NCBI GenBank assembly: GCA_030825115.1
Contig: JAPJQL010000031.1
Coordinates: forward strand, 1 to 43,051
Reading direction: 5' to 3'
From: Lachnospiraceae bacterium
Lineage (GTDB): Bacteria; Bacillota; Clostridia; Lachnospirales; Lachnospiraceae
Length of the DNA stretch: 43,051 nucleotides
Below are positions 31,055 to 38,825 of the stretch, piece after piece. The notes under the pieces are model-generated. The model ran no database searches and was not told the DNA's origin. It was given only the letters and a program-made list of their open reading frames with translations. Positions within the stretch are counted from its first letter, which is position 1, and each line of letters starts with the position of its first letter. Position numbers and translations under genes: made by a program.

Positions 31055-32718
31055 AGGGATTCTCCCTCCTTTCCGATGGTGCGAAGCTTTGCCAGCATCT
31101 CCTTTGGCATCCCGTTTTCCATCAGACGGCGGGCAAGGCTTTCCGAGATGGGATTCACCTGACAGTGCTCGCCGGTAATGATAAATCTGCCATCCTCAAT
31201 CCGGTTCTCACTGATCTGATACTGGAACAGCGGACGAAACCGCCGGGAGCCATCAGCCAGAATCTCGCACTCCATGATCTCCATCAGGCGGCGCTCCTTA
31301 TTTTCAAGCTGTTTACAGAACGCCACAATGGGATAGGCTTCCGTCACAAATCCCATCAGCGTGTCATCGCTCATATCTACCGCTCGTTTGCACAAAGATA
31401 CCATACGCCGGTAAGTGGCATCACAGCTCATGGAATGGATGGTGGTGACCACCGCCACGCCGGTACGGGCTGCCTCCTGAGCGGCATTAGCCTCCGGTCC
31501 GCGCATCTCACCTACCACAATCACATCCGGATTAAACCGCAGGGCCATGTCAAGCAGTGCAATCTGATCTACCCGCTGGCGCTCATTTTCACTGTCCCGT
31601 GTCAGGGTATGGATGACAGAGTTTTTCACACGTCCTTTCTCATCCCTGCGTACCAGCGCCAGCTCACGGGAACCGTTTTCAATGCTGTAGATACGTTTGC
31701 TGTCCGGAATGGTTGTAAGTAACCACCCAAGCAGCGTGGTTTTTCCGGAGCTGGTGGCTCCTGCCACACATACCGAAATGCCATAGCGGATACATTCCGA
31801 TAAAAAGTCCAGCATCTGTCCGGTGGCTGTCCCGCCTCTTACAAAATCCTCTTTTTTCATGCTCTGGGGATTGACGATTCGGATGGAAGTAGCCACCCCC
31901 ACATCTTCATCCACAATGGGGCTTTTTAATACCGCAATTCTGATGTTCTTGGAAAGATGCCCAAGAACGCTTGGACTGGCATCATCCAGCACCATGCCGG
32001 ATACATGAAGTATCCGGCGCACCACGTTGATGGCGTGTTCCGGGCTGTCAAAATGCTCCGTCAGCTTTTCTGTGATGCCTCCGGAGTACTGCACTTCCAC
32101 ATCGTCCCAGGCATTCACATCGATTTCCTCAATGCCCTCCCCATAAATGTACTTGGTCAGGAAGCCAAACTCCGCCATTTCGGAATAGATCCCGTCAATG
32201 AGCTGGTCGGTGGTCATCCCCTCCACAGCAATGCGGTGATCCTGAATATACTTTCCGGCAAAGCGGCGGATCTGTACCTTCACCTCATCGGTGGTATCCT
32301 CTGTTACCAGACTGCTGTACTCTTTGGAAAGGTATGCCTGCACCTCCCGCAGTACAGAGGCAAACTCCCGGCTCTTATCTTCTGCCGCAAAAAACAGGTC
32401 GTGGGTGCGGAGTGTCCGGGCTTTTTCCGGTGCGGCCAGCCTTGGAGCCGGTGTATCTCTTTCCGGCAGCTTTGATGCTGACTGCTTTGGTTCTGGCTTT
32501 CTTATCTCAGACTGCTTCGGCTCTGCAGGCACTTCTTCCTTCTGCGCTACCGGCCATGTTTTTTCCCCTGCCGGATCGTCCGGGGTAATCTGCAGGTGTT
32601 CCGATTTTTTCCGGGCTTCCGAGAAAGATTCACTGCTTTCAAACAGCGGTTTTTCTTCCCGAACACATTCCTTAGAACCCGCTGAAAATGCGGCTTTGCT
32701 CCGGTTTTCCCCTAACAT
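31051..32718 (-). CDS. tadA: TadA/CpaF-type pilus assembly ATPase
   Basis: The secretion ATPase of the Tad pilus, 555 residues. The N-terminal ~110 residues are a charged, low-complexity extension (EPKQSEIRKPEPKQSASK). A VirB11/GspE core follows: GATSSGKTT (320-328), the Asp-box region after IYSIENGSRELAL, Walker B VIVVGEMRG (399-407) and the His-box TTIHSM (425-430). This end of the family is the CpaF type, close to VirB11. No other VirB11 is in the window, so this ATPase could serve the pilus alone or both systems. The start is ATG at 32718 after GGAGG. Confidence 0.9.
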   Translation of the reverse strand: MLGENRSKAAFSAGSKECVREEKPLFESSESFSEARKKSEHLQITPDDPAGEKTWPVAQKEEVPAEPKQSEIRKPEPKQSASKLPERDTPAPRLAAPEKARTLRTHDLFFAAEDKSREFASVLREVQAYLSKEYSSLVTEDTTDEVKVQIRRFAGKYIQDHRIAVEGMTTDQLIDGIYSEMAEFGFLTKYIYGEGIEEIDVNAWDDVEVQYSGGITEKLTEHFDSPEHAINVVRRILHVSGMVLDDASPSVLGHLSKNIRIAVLKSPIVDEDVGVATSIRIVNPQSMKKEDFVRGGTATGQMLDFLSECIRYGISVCVAGATSSGKTTLLGWLLTTIPDSKRIYSIENGSRELALVRRDEKGRVKNSVIHTLTRDSENERQRVDQIALLDMALRFNPDVIVVGEMRGPEANAAQEAARTGVAVVTTIHSMSCDATYRRMVSLCKRAVDMSDDTLMGFVTEAYPIVAFCKQLENKERRLMEIMECEILADGSRRFRPLFQYQISENRIEDGRFIITGEHCQVNPISESLARRLMENGMPKEMLAKLRTIGKEGESL

Positions 32719-33524
32719 CCGAACACCTCCTTTGTGATGGCTTCCAGGTTTTTGCGATACCCGCGGCTGTCTTTTAAGCTCAGTTCCTTAAACAGATTTC
32801 CCTCCAGAACCTGTGCCGCCAGCTCCAGCGAATGGGGCAACTGAAAGGTCACACTTCCCAGCACCTGCTCGATGTGGTCGCTGGCTTCATTGGGACGCAC
32901 GTTGCTTGCTACCTTATACTGCTTATCCGCATCCCACTGGTTTTCTTTGAGCAGGGGAAGCTGACTGGAGAGGTAGCTGATGGATTTTAAATCACAATTG
33001 ACCAGCCGCAGCACTGCATCAGACTCCATCAGCGCAATGGCCGAGAGGATATCGTTGGCGATGTGGCTGCCACAGTCAATGATGATATAGGGGGCTATGC
33101 TTCGCAGACAGTCTAACAATTCCTCTGCCTGCTGACGCTCATAGACCGGATAGGTATATTCATTCTCGCCTTTTCGCATTCCAAGGATGGTCAGATGGCG
33201 GAATCTCTTATGGAAAATGCAGTTATGGCGCACCAGCGATTCCGACACATGGCTGGCAGCCAGGATGCTTCCAAGAGAATGTTCTTCCTCCAGATCTCCG
33301 GGCGGACAGATGCAGGGCAGCATGGGCGTGTTCATGTCGCATAAAAGCAGAGCCACATCCCGCTTCTGCATTGCCAGCCGCATAGCCAGTTTGACCGCTG
33401 TAGTGGTCTTGCCGGAACCGGGACTGCCCCAGACAGCCAGCATCTGGTTATCGTTTTCCGGTTCCATCTCCCTGTCTTCCCCACCGGCACTACGGCTGAA
33501 AATGCTGTTTTTCAAAAAGTTCAC
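32712..33524 (-). CDS. TadZ/CpaE-like P-loop protein
   Basis: A 270-residue MinD/ParA-like ATPase. Walker A is GSPGSGKTTTAVKLA (33-47), a CDMNT switch follows, and YIIIDCGSH is the Walker B-like strand. TadZ/CpaE proteins position the Tad machine at a cell pole. The start is GTG at 33524 (GGAGTAGGGC upstream), four bases after the cpaB stop. Its first residues (MNFLKN) repeat those of the CpaB protein. Confidence 0.8.
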   Translation of the reverse strand: MNFLKNSIFSRSAGGEDREMEPENDNQMLAVWGSPGSGKTTTAVKLAMRLAMQKRDVALLLCDMNTPMLPCICPPGDLEEEHSLGSILAASHVSESLVRHNCIFHKRFRHLTILGMRKGENEYTYPVYERQQAEELLDCLRSIAPYIIIDCGSHIANDILSAIALMESDAVLRLVNCDLKSISYLSSQLPLLKENQWDADKQYKVASNVRPNEASDHIEQVLGSVTFQLPHSLELAAQVLEGNLFKELSLKDSRGYRKNLEAITKEVFGC

Positions 33525-33527
33525 GCC

Positions 33528-34412
33528 CTACTCCACCTCGCTTTCCCAAACTTCCCCTTCTGTTTCGGCAGTTTCATCTTCTGCAATATCTGTCTGTTCG
33601 GTTTCAGAAGCTTCACTCTCATCCGTCTGTTCCTCTAAAGCGCCGGATTCAGAATCTTCTGTTTCTTCCTCCACAGGCGGGTAAAGTTCCAAAAGAACGG
33701 TTTCCTGCGCAGAAATGAAAGCCGCAGACTGCTCAGGGGTACCACGGAACACCAGGGAGATGTGTGCTTTCCCGTCTGCCTCCAGCTCTGCAAGGATTTT
33801 ACTCTGCTCCGGGGTAACTAACAAAGTGACGGTGCCGGGCAGTTCTTTTTCTGTGTTATCCTCCTCCCCATTCTGTGTATTGGTATTGGCATCATAGCCG
33901 CTGTTTGCAGTTACTGCGATAACCTCCACATACTGCAGTTCCGGCGGAATCACTGTAGAACCCTGCTTTTTGTAATCCGGGGCAATCACAGACACAATGT
34001 CCCCGCTCTGCAGCTTTCCGGATAATCCGTTGGCAAAGGCTTTCAGGGAAACAGAGATTGCCTGCTTCTTGCCGGTCAGGTTGTAAAGGTAGGCATTCTC
34101 AGCGGCAGGTTCCTCTGCAATCTTGGATGAGATGATGTAGTCTCCCACTGCCAGGTCTGCGGAGGCGAACTTTCCAATGGCGGTATCCAGATTCCGCACC
34201 ACATCCTCCGGCAGGTTATAGCCGCCTACTTCCACAACGGAAACCTTATCTGCGGTGATCTCCTCCCCAATCTTTACCGGCTTTACCACACGCACGATTT
34301 CCGTCTTTTCACTGATGGTCTTATTAAACAGCGGAGTAACTGCAAAGCAGATGATCAGTGCCAAAAGAATACAGATAACACCAATGACAGTTCTGTTTTT
34401 GAGAAAATTCAT
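33528..34412 (-). CDS. cpaB: CpaB/RcpC-like pilus assembly protein
   Basis: A 294-residue protein with an N-terminal membrane helix (VIGVICILLALIICFAVTPL), a SAF domain (KPVKIGEEITADKVSVVEVG, then ASADLAVGDYIISSKIA), and the RcpC region with SGKLQSGDIVSVIAPDYKK. The last ~50 residues are almost entirely Glu, Thr, Asp and Ser. CpaB is an envelope component of Tad pili. The start is ATG at 34412 with GGAGG ten bases upstream. Confidence 0.85.
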   Translation of the reverse strand: MNFLKNRTVIGVICILLALIICFAVTPLFNKTISEKTEIVRVVKPVKIGEEITADKVSVVEVGGYNLPEDVVRNLDTAIGKFASADLAVGDYIISSKIAEEPAAENAYLYNLTGKKQAISVSLKAFANGLSGKLQSGDIVSVIAPDYKKQGSTVIPPELQYVEVIAVTANSGYDANTNTQNGEEDNTEKELPGTVTLLVTPEQSKILAELEADGKAHISLVFRGTPEQSAAFISAQETVLLELYPPVEEETEDSESGALEEQTDESEASETEQTDIAEDETAETEGEVWESEVE

Positions 34413-34461
34413 AAGGGTATGTCCTCCTTCATTTTGATTTGATATGCATTCCATAGGAAAA

Positions 34462-34482
34462 GGCGGGCCTTAAAGACCCGCC
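34462..34482 (-). terminator. Hairpin before cpaB
   Basis: GGCGGG and CCCGCC pair around a 9-base loop, and on the minus strand TTTTCC follows. It lies between the 28-residue ORF and cpaB, so it probably reduces readthrough from the pilin genes into the assembly genes. Confidence 0.55.
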
Positions 34483-34495
34483 CGGTTTGCCTGCC

Positions 34496-34582
34496 TTACT
34501 GACAGCGGCGGCGGATAAGAAAGGCTGCCATAGCTGCCACAGGAACGATTGCACAAAGGGAAATGATGAGCTTTCTTTTCAT
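34496..34582 (-). CDS. 28-residue membrane peptide
   Basis: A tiny ORF with a good ribosome-binding site (GGAGG nine bases before ATG 34582), overlapping the prepilin peptidase stop codon by the ATGA pattern. It encodes KRKLIISLCAIVPVAAMAAF followed by LIRRRCQ, a single hydrophobic helix flanked by basic residues. It may be a small subunit of the pilus apparatus. I know of no family. Confidence 0.5.
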   Translation of the reverse strand: MKRKLIISLCAIVPVAAMAAFLIRRRCQ

Positions 34583-35049
34583 AAAATCAAACCTCCAATT
34601 TTCATAAAATAAGCGGCGGCCGCGCCAGCCGCCAGAAACGGTCCCACCGGAAAAGGGATTTTTTCTTTCTTCCCATGGAGCCGCCGTTTTACAGTAATCA
34701 GCCCACAGACCAGGCACATACTCCCCAGTCCCAGAATAGAAGCGGTCAGGCTGGCCGGCAGTCCCAGCACAAGTCCGGTGGCTGCCGCCAGCTTGATATC
34801 CCCGCCTCCCATGCCCTCGCAGCCTCCAAAAAACAGGGCGACCAGAAGATATGGCAATGCGCCAAGAATCCCCCAGAAATTTCCCGGAGAAAATGACAGG
34901 AATGTGAGGGATGCAATAGCAAGCTGTAACCGGTCCGGAATCTCCCTCCGCTTCAGATCACTGAGAGAAGCCGCCAACAGCAGAAGGAGAAACATCCCTG
35001 CCTGCAGGGTAAGCATCGCCGGATCGGAGGCTGTCAGCTTATCCGGCAT
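34579..35049 (-). CDS. A24 prepilin peptidase (TadV/CpaA-like)
   Basis: A 156-residue aspartic peptidase in the membrane that cleaves leader peptides of type IV-like prepilins. Catalytic Asp31 is in LSDLKRREIPD and Asp84 in the GxGD motif GMGGGDIKLA (79-88). About five or six membrane helices make up the rest. The short length, without an N-methylation domain, is typical of TadV/CpaA. The start is ATG at 35049, overlapping the end of the Flp-like gene. Its substrates are probably the three EG-/KSG-leader proteins of this locus. Confidence 0.85.
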   Translation of the reverse strand: MPDKLTASDPAMLTLQAGMFLLLLLAASLSDLKRREIPDRLQLAIASLTFLSFSPGNFWGILGALPYLLVALFFGGCEGMGGGDIKLAAATGLVLGLPASLTASILGLGSMCLVCGLITVKRRLHGKKEKIPFPVGPFLAAGAAAAYFMKIGGLIL

Positions 35050-35269
35050 AGTCGAACATTTCCTGCACCCTGCGTACAAGAGTCGGCAGAACCGTATCGT
35101 TAAACAGTGCATATAGACCTGCCAGCAAAAGGGCGCCCAGCACAACCGCAATCAGGATCTTGATGGCGGTATCCACATAGCCCTCCGCTCTCTGCTCGGC
35201 AAGCTTCTGTCTCAGATTCATGGCTTTCATGGCAACAACAGCACAGGTATGGTTTACAAATTTCTTCAT
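35039..35269 (-). CDS. Flp-like major prepilin (DUF6133)
   Basis: A 76-residue prepilin-like protein. A basic leader ends in RQKLAEQRAEG, followed by the membrane helix YVDTAIKILIAVVLGALLLA and a short tail (QEMFDYAG). Length and form match Flp pilins, and the family appears to be DUF6133. Cleavage is expected after the Gly of EGYVD. The start is ATG at 35269, with GGAG upstream; the ATG at 35284 lacks a good site. It overlaps the prepilin peptidase gene. Confidence 0.75.
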   Translation of the reverse strand: MKKFVNHTCAVVAMKAMNLRQKLAEQRAEGYVDTAIKILIAVVLGALLLAGLYALFNDTVLPTLVRRVQEMFDYAG

Positions 35270-35309
35270 TCTTGATTTCTCCATTATCTTGATACTCTGA
35301 TGTTTTCAG

Positions 35310-35651
35310 TTACATTCCGGCCATCTGCTGGCCGGTGGCTTCCTGCTCCGGGGCTGCCTGCTGGGGTGCGGCCGGAGCCTGCGCCATGGTGAGTGCCTGA
35401 TGGTAGGCATTCAGCACTCCGCTGTAGAGCTGTTCCCTGAACTCAGCGGTTACAGGAAAACAGACTTCCTTGTACCCGTCCTGGTTTTTGCGGCTGGGCA
35501 TGGAGACGAACAGACCGTCCTTACCGCCCTCGACGACTTTGATTCCCCGGACGGCAAAGCATCCGTCGATGGTTGCTGAGGCATAAGCTCTTGTCCCTCC
35601 CTGTGAGCCGGGCGGGTACATGGATGTGATTCGGATATCCAGTGTTGCCAT
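35310..35651 (-). CDS. spoVG: SpoVG family protein
   Basis: A 113-residue nucleic-acid-binding protein of the SpoVG family. The family core DIRITSMYPPGSQGGTRAYA, then GCFAVRGIKVVEGGKDGLFV and PSRKNQDGYKEVCFPVTAEF fits closely; the C-terminus is a Gln- and Ala-rich tail. Host SpoVG proteins bind RNA/DNA and regulate many genes; the element copy may tune host or element transcription. The start is ATG at 35651 after AAGGAGG. It is the first gene downstream of a terminator (35719-35744), so it may have its own promoter in 35652-35718. Confidence 0.88.
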   Translation of the reverse strand: MATLDIRITSMYPPGSQGGTRAYASATIDGCFAVRGIKVVEGGKDGLFVSMPSRKNQDGYKEVCFPVTAEFREQLYSGVLNAYHQALTMAQAPAAPQQAAPEQEATGQQMAGM

Positions 35652-35718
35652 AAAATTGCTTCCTCCTTTTTTTCTGCTTTTTCATGTGAAAAGCGTCCTT
35701 TCTGTAATTTATTTCAGT

Positions 35719-35744
35719 AAAAAACAGACAGCGGATACTGCCTG
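35719..35744 (-). terminator. Terminator before spoVG
   Basis: CAGGCAG and CTGTCTG form a 7-base-pair stem with a TATCCG loop; on the minus strand TTTTTT follows. It overlaps the region just after the YodL gene stop. Confidence 0.75.
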
Positions 35745-35745
35745 C

Positions 35746-36306
35746 TTAAAACTGCATGGTCTGGATATGTGCCATCTCCTGATCCGGCGGCTCAAAATCT
35801 ACCTGTTTGAAATCGAAACTATCCAGATAATAAAAGGAACTGCCGGATTCATCGTACAGTTCCAGAACATCGCTCATGGAGAGAGAATGCCCGGCATAGC
35901 TGGCCGGATGGTCCACGTTAAATTTGGTATAGAGCGCTTCCAGATTATTGGTGTCCACTGCACCGTCAAACACCAGCCGGTAGTCCTCCGGATTGAGCAT
36001 CCCGAATTTTTGAATCAGGGCATCATATCCGATGAATTTCTTGCAGATATCCACCTCCGGTTTCAGCTGCCAGACCCGGCAGTTCTTTAGGCTCTGAATT
36101 TCCCTGGTTTCTCCCTGCCCGCTGGCCAGCTGGTCAAAGATTCCGTCCTGCCATTTGATTTCATTCACATTCCGCTGCTTCTCCAGAAATTCCTTCAGCT
36201 CCGGTACCTGAAACATGGGATCGACCACCGCCTGTCCGTTTCGGATGCGGCCGGCCAGGTTCCCGTAGTAGATGACAATCCCGTTCTCAATACGGATTGG
36301 TTTCAT
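35746..36306 (-). CDS. YodL-domain protein
   Basis: A 186-residue protein with two parts. The middle holds a YodL-like domain (NCRVWQLKPEVDICKKFIGY, then MLNPEDYRLVFDGAVD). The C-terminus has the companion segment GHSLSMSDVLELYDESGSSF with FYYLDSFDFKQVDF. Such proteins are common passengers of Firmicute elements; the function is unknown. The start is ATG at 36306 after GGAGGAATGCCCC. Confidence 0.72.
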   Translation of the reverse strand: MKPIRIENGIVIYYGNLAGRIRNGQAVVDPMFQVPELKEFLEKQRNVNEIKWQDGIFDQLASGQGETREIQSLKNCRVWQLKPEVDICKKFIGYDALIQKFGMLNPEDYRLVFDGAVDTNNLEALYTKFNVDHPASYAGHSLSMSDVLELYDESGSSFYYLDSFDFKQVDFEPPDQEMAHIQTMQF

Positions 36307-36319
36307 GGGGCATTCCTCC

Positions 36320-36892
36320 TTACTTCATTTCCATACCGCCGCCTTTCTGCTCCTGTGTATCCTCCCGGAATGCCTCAAGCTCCTTTTGGGTAGGGAAAAT
36401 CACCTGCTCTTTTACAACTTCCATCACGGCAAAGTCATCCCGGTCGCAGATCAGCACACGATGCTGATAGGGCTTCTGCATCTCCACATAGTCCATGACT
36501 TCCTGGGGACTGCAGAGCCAGGCACCTGCGGCATACCTCCCGTCCTCCAAAAAGCTGTAGCCGGAATACTCCGGCTCATGGTGATGCAGGTCTGCGGCTC
36601 CAACAGGCCGGATCTGGGAAAGCTGCAGCTTCGCTTCTTCCGGCAGCAGTTCCGGCTCCAGCGTGCCAACCACATCGCTTCGCTCACACCGGCAGGCTTC
36701 CCCATCAGAAAGAGAGATCAGAAAAACAGTGCTGCCCATGGGAGCGGGATTCGCTCCGCTTCCCCCGGTACAAAAAAAGAGCTGCCCGGAATGTTCTTTG
36801 GGCAGCACATTTGCAGAAAGAACCACAACCTTATTTTTCAGGTCAATCCCATTACCTGTCTGGCTGCAGTCCTCACGGTGAAACACTTGCAT
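36320..36892 (-). CDS. Conserved element protein of unknown function
   Basis: A 190-residue soluble protein. The N-terminal half is beta-rich (NKVVVLSANVLPKEHSGQLF, GSTVFLISLSDGEACRCERS). The C-terminal half contains RYAAGAWLCSPQEVMDYVEM and a Gly/Met tail. It is not recognised. The start is ATG at 36892 after AAGGAGG; it begins three bases after the AbrB stop, so the two are co-translated. Confidence 0.6.
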   Translation of the reverse strand: MQVFHREDCSQTGNGIDLKNKVVVLSANVLPKEHSGQLFFCTGGSGANPAPMGSTVFLISLSDGEACRCERSDVVGTLEPELLPEEAKLQLSQIRPVGAADLHHHEPEYSGYSFLEDGRYAAGAWLCSPQEVMDYVEMQKPYQHRVLICDRDDFAVMEVVKEQVIFPTQKELEAFREDTQEQKGGGMEMK

Positions 36893-36895
36893 GAA

Positions 36896-37174
36896 TTATC
36901 CCTCCTTCTTCTGGAGCAGGCTGCTCAGTTCCCCGATCAGCTCCAGCCTGGTACTGTCGGGCATGGATTTAAAGGCAGCACGAACATAGGCCTCCACTGC
37001 TTCCGGAGACTGGTCTCCTGCCTCTACGATATCCACCTTGCGTACCGTGACTTTTCCATCTGCGAGTCCCAGCCTTACAATATCCCCGTATTCCATCTTT
37101 GCCATGTCCCGCAGGGCTTTTGGAATCAGCACACGCCCCTTGCTGTCAACCAGCTTATAAATCGGTTTATTCAT
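36896..37174 (-). CDS. AbrB/MazE-type regulator
   Basis: A 92-residue protein whose first half is an AbrB swapped-hairpin DNA-binding domain (YKLVDSKGRVLIPKALRDMA, then YGDIVRLGLADGKVTVRKVD). The helical second half (EAVEAYVRAAFKSMPDSTRL) probably mediates partner binding. The start is ATG at 37174; it overlaps the stop of the preceding gene. It may regulate the operon. Confidence 0.78.
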   Translation of the reverse strand: MNKPIYKLVDSKGRVLIPKALRDMAKMEYGDIVRLGLADGKVTVRKVDIVEAGDQSPEAVEAYVRAAFKSMPDSTRLELIGELSSLLQKKEG

Positions 37175-37427
37175 CAAAATATCCTCCCTTCTCCAGAATC
37201 GCTGTTACCTCCTCCGGTTCGATGCCAAGGTCATCGAACAGCTTCAAATAAGGCCGGTTGGCCTGCCACAGGGGCTGTTCTGCACCAATCAGCAGCACGC
37301 CGGGCAGGATTTCCACAATCAGGTCACTGTCCGGTGGAATCCCCGCTGCCTCCAGCATCACATTGGGGATAGAAAGCACCCCCAGTCTGGCAGTGTCCCC
37401 CTGTGTTTTCTTTTCTGCCTGTCCCAT
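37167..37427 (-). CDS. Second AbrB-like protein
   Basis: An 86-residue protein with a degenerate swapped-hairpin pattern (LGVLSIPNVMLEAAGIPPDS, then DLIVEILPGVLLIGAEQPL) and a helical tail. It overlaps the AbrB gene by eight bases. The pair could form a heterodimer. The start is ATG at 37427 after GGAGGAAAT. Confidence 0.6.
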   Translation of the reverse strand: MGQAEKKTQGDTARLGVLSIPNVMLEAAGIPPDSDLIVEILPGVLLIGAEQPLWQANRPYLKLFDDLGIEPEEVTAILEKGGYFDE

Positions 37428-37447
37428 ATTTCCTCCATTTCCGGGCT

Positions 37448-38404
37448 TTACCGCCCCACAACTTCATAGTAATCGTCTTCCTCTTCACCACACAGGGCAA
37501 AAAGATGGAGCTGCTGCGGCTTTGTCCGCTCCAGCTCACCCGGATCATAGTTGGTAATGATAACCTCCGGGAATTCACAGCCGCCGTCATACCGCTGCGC
37601 CAGGTTATTGATACGGGTCACAGCAGTAATCGTATATCCCGCATACAGCTCCCGGATAAATTCACAGTCGTTATAACTGACCATCCATTTTCCTTTTGCC
37701 TCAGCCAGCGCATCCCGAAGTCTGGCATGATCCTCCCTGCGGAATACTACCGCATAATGTCCTTCTGTTTCGTAATAAGGCGGGTCACAATAGAAAAAGG
37801 CGCCTTCCCGGTCGTATTGCCGGATCAGCGCCTCAAAATCCTTATTCTCTATTACCGTATCAGCAAGCCTGTATGATGCCTGCCAGATAGCGGCAAAACA
37901 TTTTCGCACATCAAAAGGCCGGCATCCATAAGAAGTACAGCCGCTTCCGTAGCTGTAGCGAATCAGTTTAAAAAAAGCAGCTGCCCTCTTTACATCGGTG
38001 ACCTCCGCATTCTCCAACAGAATGGCTTTCAGTTCCTCAAATTCCGGCGGCAAAAGGGAGTGCTCTGCCAGCTGCAGCTCCTCTTTCAGAAAGCTGGTAT
38101 CAAACACCTGCTTGTCTATAAAATCCCTAATTACAGTAAACTCATCCCTGCTGTTTAGCGGAAGGAACCCCAGTTCCTGCAGGAAAGCTACAGTCCGGTT
38201 CTTTACACAGTAGAACAGATTTGCAAGATTGGAATTGTAATCGTTATACACTTCCATGCATTTCTGATCCGGCGGTTTGCCAAACAGTACCCAGCCTCCG
38301 CCTCCGAATACTTCAATGTAACGGTCGAAATTCGCCGGGAACATGGTGTAAATCAGCTTCCTCAATGCTTTTTTTCCACCTACCCAGCTGATAAAGCTAT
38401 TAAT
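37448..38404 (-). CDS. Dam-type adenine DNA methyltransferase, ATT start
   Basis: An N6-adenine methyltransferase of the D12 class, about 318 residues. The AdoMet motifs are NSFISWVGGKKALRKLIYT (residues 2-20) and EVFGGGGWVLF; the catalytic motif is YCDPPYYET. The first ordinary start codon in frame (TTG 38365) would remove the conserved W-V-G-G-K segment. Upstream the frame is open only to an in-frame TGA, and the single start-like codon there is ATT at 38402-38404, nine bases after AAGGAGG. I take ATT as the start; an A-T-G mutated in this copy is the alternative. It probably protects the element from restriction. Confidence 0.82.
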   Translation of the reverse strand: MNSFISWVGGKKALRKLIYTMFPANFDRYIEVFGGGGWVLFGKPPDQKCMEVYNDYNSNLANLFYCVKNRTVAFLQELGFLPLNSRDEFTVIRDFIDKQVFDTSFLKEELQLAEHSLLPPEFEELKAILLENAEVTDVKRAAAFFKLIRYSYGSGCTSYGCRPFDVRKCFAAIWQASYRLADTVIENKDFEALIRQYDREGAFFYCDPPYYETEGHYAVVFRREDHARLRDALAEAKGKWMVSYNDCEFIRELYAGYTITAVTRINNLAQRYDGGCEFPEVIITNYDPGELERTKPQQLHLFALCGEEEDDYYEVVGR

Positions 38405-38436
38405 GCCGCATCACCTCCTTTTTATGGCAAACTTTT

Positions 38437-38802
38437 CTACATAACAGGTTCTGTCTGCGGTGCTTCCGGCAGCAGATAAGCGGCAAGCTGTTCCCTGCCG
38501 GTTTCCTGAAATTCCTCAAGGCTCATGTTCTTGCCAAGATATCCCCAGTCCTTCGGATAATAGCTGCCATATTCATCTACAGGAAACGGATCTTTGCACA
38601 GAATAGTTCCCCAGTGGTTGACAACCACCACCGCCTTAATCTCAGCCATGCTCCCGTCCAGAGCGTCTGAATCCCGTACATCATAACAAAAAATCCCAGC
38701 CGGAACGGTGTCCCGGTTCAGACGCATATTAGTAAAAAGAACCGGTCTTCCATCAATTTCCGTCAGTTCATATCCTTCTTTCGCTGCATCAAAAAGTGCC
38801 AT
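38437..38802 (-). CDS. LPD28-like domain protein
   Basis: A 121-residue protein matching the LPD28 type of small domain found in large polyvalent proteins and element passengers: YELTEIDGRPVLFTNMRLNR, TVPAGIFCYDVRDSD, and VVVVNHWGTILCKDPFPVDE. The function is unknown. The start is ATG at 38802 after GAAAGGAAGAG. Confidence 0.65.
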   Translation of the reverse strand: MALFDAAKEGYELTEIDGRPVLFTNMRLNRDTVPAGIFCYDVRDSDALDGSMAEIKAVVVVNHWGTILCKDPFPVDEYGSYYPKDWGYLGKNMSLEEFQETGREQLAAYLLPEAPQTEPVM

Positions 38803-38825
38803 TCTTTCTCTTCCTTTCTCTGCTC

